A DNA stretch of 64,000 bases. It comes from Candidatus Diapherotrites archaeon. Lineage in GTDB: Archaea > Iainarchaeota > Iainarchaeia > Iainarchaeales > 1-14-0-10-31-34. The stretch spans positions 192,637 to 256,636 of the forward strand of contig JBFMAK010000001.1 in the NCBI GenBank assembly GCA_040755695.1. Direction: 5' to 3'. Of the stretch, positions 25,626-34,300 are shown in pieces. Below the pieces are notes generated by a model. The model did not search any database. It saw only the letters and a program-made list of their open reading frames with translations, and had not been told where the DNA came from. The first letter of the stretch is position 1, and every line of letters starts with the position of its first letter. A program made the translations under genes and the position numbers.

Positions 25626-26416
25626 TCAAGTAATTTCTTGTTATTAATAATCAAATTCCATTTTTTATTGTATTCATTGCTCTTTGGAAGCGTTGAATCA
25701 AGCTTTGAGTAGCCTCTTCCAATCCTTTTCTGCAGTTTCTTTAAAATAGTTGGCTCTGTCTTCAAATCCAGCAATTCAATCAAGTAGCCCAATCTTTTAT
25801 TCAAAGACTTGTTGTTCATTCTAAGACAGTAACCTGCCAACTTTTTTTGATTCAATTCGCTCCAAGCATTAAACAATGCTTTTGTTGTTTCGCTTAGCCC
25901 GCCAGCATGTCTTGGAAGGAAAAGCGAATCAATTAATGCTTTCTCTTTTTCTGCAATAATAATCCTTTCTTTTTTGGTTCCTTCAAACTTGTATCCGAAA
26001 AACCTCTTCTTGCTTAAGGTCACATACTTTACTCTTAATTCTTTTCTTTGGATGTCTTGTTTTCTTTTGGTGGTTGCAATAAAAATTGTTTCCGGGAGTT
26101 GTTCAGTAAATTTATAAACAGAAAGAGCACTCCAAAAGCTGATGTAAGAAGGCCACACAGAAAAAGAAGCAAGCGCAAGAGGGTTGGCATAAGATCCGAA
26201 AACTTCTACAGAATATTTGCCGCCTTCAATTCTTTTGATTATTTTCTTCTTGTGCAAAGAATAAATGATTTTATAGCATTCCTCCCTGCTCAAACCAGAA
26301 AGTTTTTGAAGATTGCCCACCTCAAAATAAGGAAGGCCGGCATTCAATATTTTTTCCAATAAAAAGAACTCTTTTGGGGAAATAGAAGATTTTACGTTAA
26401 TTTTCCTTTTTTTCAT
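25607..26416 (-). CDS. AbiEi-like antitoxin with winged helix
   Basis: 269 residues. The N-terminal winged helix (about 15-65: FFLLEKILNAGLPYFEVGNL, then LSREECYKIIYSLHKKKI) is the DNA-binding part of AbiEi antitoxins, which repress their own operon. The middle (YISFWSALSVYKFTEQLPETI, about 90-110) and KEKALIDSLFLPRHAGGL are AbiEi family blocks. It lies directly upstream of the toxin gene. A short A+T-rich gap separates it from the presenilin-like gene. Confidence 0.85.
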   Translation of the reverse strand: MKKRKINVKSSISPKEFFLLEKILNAGLPYFEVGNLQKLSGLSREECYKIIYSLHKKKIIKRIEGGKYSVEVFGSYANPLALASFSVWPSYISFWSALSVYKFTEQLPETIFIATTKRKQDIQRKELRVKYVTLSKKRFFGYKFEGTKKERIIIAEKEKALIDSLFLPRHAGGLSETTKALFNAWSELNQKKLAGYCLRMNNKSLNKRLGYLIELLDLKTEPTILKKLQKRIGRGYSKLDSTLPKSNEYNKKWNLIINNKKLLEWREIH

Positions 26417-26454
26417 AAAATAATTACAAATGTTCTAATTTATAAATATATGCC

Positions 26455-27336
26455 TTAAAACACAGAAAACCCTAGTGCTGCACTCAATGCAATCATTGCA
26501 AGCATTAGGATTGTTTGAGGCGGCAGCGCAGGCAAGGCTTTCCCAACATGCTTTGAACTGTAATCTATTGTAAGGAGCAATCCAACAAGAGAGCCTGCAA
26601 GCACAAGGGATGGAGCAAAAATACTTCCAGGAAAAGACACCTTTGAGAGAGAGGCCTCAAGGACGCTTACAGTAAGGGTGAGAGGAATCACCATGTCCCC
26701 TGTGCCTAACTCGAATGTGTGCTCTTTTGTTGGGAGGGCGAAAGTGAAGGAAAGATTCTTGCTTGTAATCTCTTTAGCTAAAGTCACCATGTGCTTTGTC
26801 TTGAATACTGCAATTAAATCGTAGACAGCAAGGGCTGCAACGAATAATACTACTGGAATTATGCCTAAAGTTATTCCAATCAATGCCCCTGCGCCTGCTG
26901 CAGCAATAACTGAAGTAATGTTCCTCAATAAAATGCTTTTCTTCCACACCAGCCTTACGAATACTGCAAGAATTCCTGCAGCCAGTATTTCAAGCCCGCC
27001 GAATGGAAGAACAATTGAAGGAAAAAACAAGTTGAGTACAGCAAGAAGCACGATGTTTGTTGTGCCGAAGATTACTAAGGACTCAAAGACCTTGAATATT
27101 AATGCAATGAACTGCCTGAAGAACTTAATTACGAGCAATAAAATTCCAGTGAAGATCAGAATGTAAGCAATCAATGCAATTGAGTTTATTACGTCGTTAG
27201 GGTTCTGGTTCACTATCGCAGGCTGTTCTATGAGCCCTGAATTTTTTTCCCTTATTAACTCAAACCCTACAACCAGCCCAATCAATTGCGTTATGAAAAA
27301 CAAGGCAACCAGCTGCACTACAAGCTTCCTGTTCAT
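26455..27336 (-). CDS. Presenilin-like intramembrane aspartyl protease
   Basis: 293 residues, nine hydrophobic segments. The two catalytic Asp are in LAVYDLIAVFKTKHM (YD motif, near residue 174) and LGTGDMVIPL (GxGD motif, near 216). ALPALPPQTIL near the end is the PAL motif that shapes the active site. Archaeal homologues cleave membrane-spanning substrates; natural targets are unknown. It lies between the AbiE pair and MCM, same strand. Confidence 0.92.
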   Translation of the reverse strand: MNRKLVVQLVALFFITQLIGLVVGFELIREKNSGLIEQPAIVNQNPNDVINSIALIAYILIFTGILLLVIKFFRQFIALIFKVFESLVIFGTTNIVLLAVLNLFFPSIVLPFGGLEILAAGILAVFVRLVWKKSILLRNITSVIAAAGAGALIGITLGIIPVVLFVAALAVYDLIAVFKTKHMVTLAKEITSKNLSFTFALPTKEHTFELGTGDMVIPLTLTVSVLEASLSKVSFPGSIFAPSLVLAGSLVGLLLTIDYSSKHVGKALPALPPQTILMLAMIALSAALGFSVF

Positions 27337-27407
27337 TTTATTTCACTTTTTGCTTTAAGCCAAAAAGAAATAGGAAGGAATTTAATTTAAATTGAACCCC
27401 AAAAAAA

Positions 27408-30400
27408 TTATTTCTTTTCTGTTACGTCAATGAAGCCGTGCCTTTTCTCGTAGACTTCTCCCCTGCGCTTTAATTCGTTGATTATGTCGTTGACTTTGTC
27501 TTTCTCTATGCCTTGGGTTGCTGACTCTTCCACTATGTCTATTACTGGCACCATGTCCATTTCCCTTGCCTTCTCCCTGATAATGTTGAGTACAACCCTT
27601 AAATTCTGAATCTTTGAGTGAGGTTGCCCTGAAGTTATTAAGTCAATGTCAATCTTTCCTGTTGTAGGATCAACAACAACCTCCTGCAGTGATGCCCTCA
27701 CAAGCCTTATTGCCCTTTCTGCGTCCTCTTTCTCTACTTTGTCGTTTAACCTTACTCTTGCACTCGCTTCGCTCAGCCTTACAAGGCCTTCCAGCTGCCT
27801 GTGGGTTGCAGCATAGCTGCCTTCCTTTTTTCCGAGCTCCCTTAAATTCAAGTAGAATTCAGAGATGGCTTTTGTTGCCTCTTCTGTTAGAATTGGCGCA
27901 ATATGCTGCCTTGCATAAGCAATGTATTTCTTGAGCAGGTCAGGCTCAATTGGAGGAGTAATGATTTTCTCTAATTCCTCCAGTTCTTTTGCTTTCACTT
28001 TTTTTCCGCTCTTTTTCTCTTGAATTATTATTTCTCCTGCCTGGTGTGTCATGAGGATGTGAGTTGCGATCTCTTCGTCTTTCACTCTGTCCAGTACATC
28101 TTTAATCAAGAAGAACAAGTCAAACCTTGAGACAAGTGTCGGAGGAAGATTTATCTGCTCCATGTAGGGAGTGAATGGGTCAAAGCGAGCGAACTTGGGG
28201 TTTGCTGCAGCAAGAATGCTTGTCTCTGTCTTGAATCTTGTGACAATGCCTGCTTTTGCCACTGAAATCATTTCCTGTTCCATTGCCTCGTGCATTGCGC
28301 TCCTGTCGTCTTCATCCATTTTATCAAATTCATCCACAATTCCAATTCCGCCGGAAGCAAGCACTAATGCTCCTGCCTTCAAAGTCCAGCCGCCTTCTCC
28401 GAACTCGTCTTTTTCTGCGCTGGCAGTGTTATGCACAAAAAAGCCGTTTGAAATGAAATTATGAGCTCCATTAACAGTAAAGTCGTAAACATATTCATAA
28501 GAGGGAATTATTTCTCTTTTTTTTATTACTTCTTCCCAAAAAAGGTCAGAATTAGCAAGATTATCTAATAACTCGTTTCCAATCTTTTCATTTAATTCTT
28601 TTAGTTTTTCTCTTGAGGGCTTTGTTTTTCCTTTTCTGTAACCCCAATTGCCTTTTTTTCCCAGAAGCCCGCTTATTTCAGGAATTAAATCAATGTTTGT
28701 TCCTGAACTATTTAGGCTGCTGATAATTTCATTTAAGGAATCCTTTTTTTCTTTCAGGTTGAATTCGATTTTTTTCCTGAATTTTACAAGGTTTTCTTTG
28801 CCTCTTATTTCAATACAGTATTGATCATTGTTGCTTTTTACCGTGATTTCTTTTCCTTTTGCTATTGTTCCAGCTTTCTTTCTTAACCTTAACTTGCTGT
28901 GAATACCGAATTTAAGCAGGCATAATTGAAGTGTTCTTGCAAGCTCAAAGCTTATTGTACCTAAACCGACATGAGGCGACCCAAAAGAGGATTTTGAAGT
29001 GTAACCATCAGTATCAAAAAGCCCTTGAAGGAATTTTAAAAGAATGTTGTTAGGAAGCTCTGATGCAAAGCATGAAATTTTATTTTCAATTTTTTTGTTG
29101 TTAACGCCAAACTCTTTTATTATATCATAAAAAAAACTGAATTTTATTCTCCTGCCTGGGACCTTCCCTTTTTCTTGCAGTTTTTCAGGTTTTATCCCAA
29201 ACAATTCATAACACAACACATCTATTTCTTGCAATATCTGTTCTGAAGTATTATAAATTCTGGTTTGAGTTGAACCTCTGCCTAAATAAATGTTCCCATC
29301 CCCCAAAACAAGCCCAGCAAGGTATGCAATTCTTTCATCATTTAAAAGCAATGGCACCCTAAAATTTTTTCCGTATCTAATAAACAACTCTTTTATTTCT
29401 TGAGCCAATTCTTTTAATTCAAACCCTGCATCAATTCCCATCTCTAAAAACAAATACAGAGGCATTCCTTGGTAGAATTTTCCTGAACGCCACATATACA
29501 TTCTCTCTCTTTTTAACTTGTATATTGCAGCAATGTCTTGCAAAGAACTATATTTTTCTGTTAATTTATTTGTTATTTCAGTGAATTTCTTTGAAACATT
29601 ATTTTTGATTCTTATATTCTCGTTTTTATTTAAGACTTCAACACAGTATTTTTCTTTTGCTTTCCCTTCAGGGAGCTTCCTTGCAGTAGCAACAAAGTCT
29701 CCTTCACTTAAATCATTTGATTTGACCCATTCAGTCCTGTTTTCTTTAATTCTAAGAAGTTTGGTGTTTTGGGTTATGCTCAAACTTTTGCCCGACCTGA
29801 CTTTTATTTCAACCATTTTTTCTGGAGCCTTAATTCTCCAAATTTTTTCAACTGGCTTTTCTTCCATTTTCAGGTTGTCGTTCAATACTATAGAATTTAA
29901 GCCTTCGACTTTGTTGGAGAAAGCCCCAATCAGTTCTTCATCTGCATTTTTTTCATTGAATTTTTCTTCAACAAAATCTTTTATTTCTTTGAAGCCGTTT
30001 TCATTCAATACAAGAGAATCAGGGGCAACGCACAGGCCCACGCCCGACGTCGTCTTGCCGGCTGTGTAAATGCTCTTTGGGGCAATTATGTTCACTGCCT
30101 GCAGTATGGCAGATTTTGCAACGCCAGGGTCTCCCACCAATAGGATGTGAATGTTCCCCCTTATGCTTGTCTTTCCCGGAAGCAGTTTTTTTACGCCTCC
30201 AAACAATTGCAGCCCGATTGATTCCTTTACTATTTCGTGGCCGTAGATTGCAGGGGCAATGGATGCAGTGATCATGTCATAGATTTTAGGGTTTTTTGCT
30301 AATTCTTTTATTTTTTCTTCTTCTTCTTTTGTTACTTCCACTTCCTCGAATTCTTTTGCTGTCTCCTCTAAATGGATTGCTTCCAAGTATCTCCTAAACA

Positions 30401-31130
30401 CAAGCCTTGCAGGCTCTTTTGGAGGCCTCAACCTCAGAATTCCAACGATCCTTGTCCTGTCTCCCGCGCTCACCTTATTCACTAAGTCATGGGTGACATT
30501 GATCTCCAAATTCACTGCCTGCTCTGAGCCCCTAAGATATTCTAATGGTTCTTGAATTTCGATCTTCTGGTGGTCAATGAATTCTGATTCCTCTGGAATC
30601 AGCCTGAAGTCCTTGTGCTTGCATTCGCATAATGCAGGCATTCTCTTTCCTGTCTCGCTCTGGTTGATTTTGTACTTGTTGCCGCAGCGCCTGCACTCCC
30701 ATGCTGCAACCTTCAATTTCGGCAGCACATCAGTAATCTGCCTTATGACTCCTTCAACTGAAATTAATTTACCTAAATGCTCTGCCCCAATATCCCTCAA
30801 GTAAGGCTGCCTGTCCTTTGGCAAATTAAAAAACCTTATGAATGGAGCGAATTCTTCCACGCTCAAGGTAGGAACATCAATGTGCTGTATTGCAATTGAT
30901 GCTGCCTCAAGCACGTAATCAGGATTCTCCAATAATGAATCAGACAATTCAAAATCAAATCTTTCCAGGTCCTTAAAATCAATTACAAGAGACCTTTTCT
31001 CCGGGTATTCTGCTGCAAGCCTTTCAATCTGCTTTTTGTAGACATGCTCAAAGAATTGCTCGAATTTGGCTACAAAAGGATTCTCTTCAGCCTGCTCTGC
31101 CAGAACTTCAACTTCCTTTTCTTGCGCCAT
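27408..31130 (-). CDS. mcm: MCM replicative helicase, with one intein
   Basis: Replicative DNA helicase. The ATG at 31130 is preferred over 31145 because GGGGAG lies 4 bases before it. Exteins total about 705 residues. The N-terminal domain has a zinc ribbon (CRRCGNKYK, then CECKHKDF). The AAA+ domain has Walker A LLVGDPGVAKSAIL, Walker B IVDEFDKM and the Arg finger PTLVSRFDLFF. The intein splits the sequence GKTTSGVGL-TASAEKDEF just after Walker A. A C-terminal winged helix closes the protein. Confidence 0.96.
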   Translation of the reverse strand: MAQEKEVEVLAEQAEENPFVAKFEQFFEHVYKKQIERLAAEYPEKRSLVIDFKDLERFDFELSDSLLENPDYVLEAASIAIQHIDVPTLSVEEFAPFIRFFNLPKDRQPYLRDIGAEHLGKLISVEGVIRQITDVLPKLKVAAWECRRCGNKYKINQSETGKRMPALCECKHKDFRLIPEESEFIDHQKIEIQEPLEYLRGSEQAVNLEINVTHDLVNKVSAGDRTRIVGILRLRPPKEPARLVFRRYLEAIHLEETAKEFEEVEVTKEEEEKIKELAKNPKIYDMITASIAPAIYGHEIVKESIGLQLFGGVKKLLPGKTSIRGNIHILLVGDPGVAKSAILQAVNIIAPKSIYTAGKTTSGVGLCVAPDSLVLNENGFKEIKDFVEEKFNEKNADEELIGAFSNKVEGLNSIVLNDNLKMEEKPVEKIWRIKAPEKMVEIKVRSGKSLSITQNTKLLRIKENRTEWVKSNDLSEGDFVATARKLPEGKAKEKYCVEVLNKNENIRIKNNVSKKFTEITNKLTEKYSSLQDIAAIYKLKRERMYMWRSGKFYQGMPLYLFLEMGIDAGFELKELAQEIKELFIRYGKNFRVPLLLNDERIAYLAGLVLGDGNIYLGRGSTQTRIYNTSEQILQEIDVLCYELFGIKPEKLQEKGKVPGRRIKFSFFYDIIKEFGVNNKKIENKISCFASELPNNILLKFLQGLFDTDGYTSKSSFGSPHVGLGTISFELARTLQLCLLKFGIHSKLRLRKKAGTIAKGKEITVKSNNDQYCIEIRGKENLVKFRKKIEFNLKEKKDSLNEIISSLNSSGTNIDLIPEISGLLGKKGNWGYRKGKTKPSREKLKELNEKIGNELLDNLANSDLFWEEVIKKREIIPSYEYVYDFTVNGAHNFISNGFFVHNTASAEKDEFGEGGWTLKAGALVLASGGIGIVDEFDKMDEDDRSAMHEAMEQEMISVAKAGIVTRFKTETSILAAANPKFARFDPFTPYMEQINLPPTLVSRFDLFFLIKDVLDRVKDEEIATHILMTHQAGEIIIQEKKSGKKVKAKELEELEKIITPPIEPDLLKKYIAYARQHIAPILTEEATKAISEFYLNLRELGKKEGSYAATHRQLEGLVRLSEASARVRLNDKVEKEDAERAIRLVRASLQEVVVDPTTGKIDIDLITSGQPHSKIQNLRVVLNIIREKAREMDMVPVIDIVEESATQGIEKDKVNDIINELKRRGEVYEKRHGFIDVTEKK
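28428..30032 (-). mobile_element. Intein in MCM (535 aa)
   Basis: Starts CVAPDSLVLNENGF and ends FFVHN before +1 Thr. The endonuclease domain has AYLAGLVLGDGNIY and FLQGLFDTDGYT, two good LAGLIDADG motifs. Insertion follows the SGVGL that is conserved in MCM proteins and after Walker A, so the helicase is inactive until splicing. VYDFTVNGAHNFIS is block F. Confidence 0.94.
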
Positions 31131-31331
31131 TTTCTCCCCATACAAATTAATGCAGTAAAGCCCTTTTGAATTCTTTTGGAAGCATTTTGCCCGTGAAATC
31201 CACTGCAGAATCAGGTAATGGGAGTTAATAATTGAGAGAAATTTTTTCCCCTATTAAATTACAGGTGAAAACAATAAAAGAATTTTGGGTTCAGAAACCA
31301 AACTTCAAAAAAATTAATTAAAGGCAATTAA

Positions 31332-34300
31332 TTATGCAGCAGGCTTTATTGGACTGCTTTTCTTTGCTTCCATTAGCATAACCACAAAGAATACTATCAG
31401 TATTAATGCAATTGCAGGCGCAGTGAATGGCATTAAATCAAACGGTTTCTCTCCAATGCAATCAATAGGACAGCTTTTTGCGTCTTCCCCTTCTTCGCAC
31501 TTGCTGTTTCCGCATTCTGTTTTTGCTGTAATAAACTGTAATAGCATTGCTCCTGGTTCGTATGCGTCTGCTCTTGCTGTTATTGAGTTGAATCCTTTTT
31601 CTGTTGTTAATGCAACCATTCCTTCACTGTTTGTAGTGTAAGTTTTTCCTGCGTAAACTACTGTAGCGTCAGGTACTGCAGAACCATTGTCTAAGGTCAC
31701 TAAAACATCTATTGTCTGCCCTGAAACAACCTCGGGGTTTTCGGTGCTTACTCTTAGGGAGGTTTTCTTTCCTTTAGGGCAGTCTTGCGAGCAGTTTCCG
31801 TGGTTTTCTCCTAGGTCGCATATGCTGTTGCCGCATAAAGATGAAGGCTCTTGCCCTGTTACGGTAATCCTTACAGTCTTATTGTTGTATCCGTCCTTCT
31901 TTACTGTAACAAGAGAGTATCCTTCTGTTGCGGTGAATTCTGTTTGGCCTTGGGCATTAGTGTATTGTGTTGTTTTGGCGTAAGTAACTGAAGCATTCTC
32001 CACAGGGTTTCCTGAACTTGAGTCTTTTGCTGTTACCATAAAGTTTGCTCCTGCATTTACTGTAGAAGGATTTAGTTCAACAGAGAATTCTTTTAGTGTT
32101 GGGCCGCCGCCTCCGCCACCGCCCCCCCCACCTGTACCGCAGTTGGGGATAACAGTATTAGAGCAAGCTCCAATAGAACAAGAGTCTGTAGTGCAATCGT
32201 TATTGTCATTGCAGTTCACCCCGCAACATAAGTCTGCTTTAATGCATGGATTCCAGGCTCCTTGTTCTGAGCATGTTTGGCTTCCGTTGCAGTTGTCTAT
32301 GGTGCAGGATTGAGTTTGCCCTGGAGTGCATATTCCGCATGACTGGCTTTCAGTTCTTGGAGTTGAATTGCAGTTTATGTCAGTGCAGGTTCTTGTCTGG
32401 CTTCCATTCAAACAAGAACTCCAGTCTCCGCACTGCCAGTTAGGAGTGCAAGGAACAGTGCAAGCACTAGACTGATAAACATTACTACAACAGTATCCTG
32501 TGTTGTATGCTGTGCCCCCGCACAAGCATCTTTGAGTTATTTGTCCTTCCGGACACAAAGAGCATGTTAGGTCTGCTCCTGAACAGTCTTCGTCTGTTCC
32601 ATTAGAGCATATTTCAGTTTGAGGAGAAGGGCAGCCGCCCCAAACATTATTAGTACAAGTTTCTGTTCCTACAGCACATATTCCTTGGTGTGCTATACTG
32701 CAAGACCTTGTTGTTCCGTTAGTGCAGGTTCCTGAAGATATTGTCAGGAACAAGTGTTTTGTCTGGTTTGAGTCAACTAATGGAGGGGCATAAGTTGTTG
32801 GAGTGTATTCTGAAAAGAACTCCCACCTGCTCCCTAAATTTCCTGTGGGCATTACACTCCAAGTATTGGTGCATGACTGGCCTCCTTTCAGGTTAGCGCA
32901 ATTAGTCTGTGGGTTACTGCTTGTAGTGTAGAAAGGCTGAGCGCCAACTGTAGTGCTTACAATCCCTTTTGTGCCCCCTGAACCTGAAGTATAGGTTATT
33001 GTAAGTTGTGGCCTTTGAGTTGTGCTGGCTGTTTCTGAAGAGAAAAGATAAGAATAGGCATCGCTTTGAGGTGAAGTAGGAGTTATTATTAAACCATTAT
33101 TCTGCCTTGAACCTGAAACCCACTGCTGCACTAAACTGACGAAAGCCGCACTCTGAACAGTAAAGAATCCTTGCTGGTTTGCAGCCAAAGAAATTGAATC
33201 AACTGCTGTACCATCATGGTCGTTGGGAGCATTGTCTGCGCCTAAAGCAGTCCATGGATTAGAGCCATCATAATAAACATTAGTGACTGTTAATTCACTC
33301 CAGTTCCTTCCATTCGCAATAGGATAAAGGGAGAGAGTAACAGCAGCGAGGTCATCGGAATCAATATATAACCTCAAAGAAGCAGAAGAAACAATAGAGC
33401 CAGGAGAAATAGAGCTCAAATTAAATTTAAGCAAAGCCCTCCTGTCATTATAGTCAGTTGAAGACCTCCTCAAATAAATAACTTCACCATTCCCTATATT
33501 AACATTTTCATTCTTACGAGAAAGACCGGAATCATCAATTCCTGTAGTATAATCTAATGTGACAGTTGGATCTAAAGTAGCTGAAAGAGAACCGCATTCT
33601 CCGCCAGTGCAGTCAACCCTTGAAGTGAAAGTGAAGGATTGATTTAAAGTTACATTTGCATCTGCAGTAGGGGTGATAAGTGAAGTTATAAGTTTTCCCC
33701 AGGGAATACTCCAAGAAACAGTACTCGAACCCTGCCCCCCAAGATTATCAGTGCAAGAAGCAACCAAGTTAAACTGACCAGAATCATTCAATCTTAAGTC
33801 AGCATTATCATAAACCCAGTAGCCTGAAGACTGTGTTGTTGTCTGCTGGCTGAAGAAAGTATTAGAGTCAGGAACATTTGTTAGGGAGAAATTTGCTCTA
33901 GCAACAGTTCCATCAGGGTCAGTGCATGAAGCCCTAACTCTAAGCAGTAAATCATTGTATGATAAAGTGTTGCATGTAACCCAGTTGCCTGAAGTATTCC
34001 TCTCACACTGCACTTGAGTCACAGTAGGAAGACTGTTTGCTCCTGTACAAGAGCCAGAACAACAATATCCTGTAGTACAGGAACCATTAATTGAAGTGCA
34101 AGAAGTATAAGTACTGCAAGCATTGGCATAACAAGTGCCGCCAGCAGTAGAACATTCAGGAATGGGTCCAGCAGGAATTAATACTACCCCCATTCCCATT
34201 GGGCCATTGTCTGTTAAAGTAATTGAACTTACTGCTGCCCCCTGAGTTCCATCAGCATTCAAGTTATAGTATGAACTCCCAAGATTTATTGTCATGCTGC

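Noticed and set aside
31146-31331. 25-codon open frame (ends KEFKRALLH) upstream of MCM
   Set aside because: Too short, with only an internal GTG as a possible start and no SD sequence; may be chance. The rest of this gap shows nothing clear.
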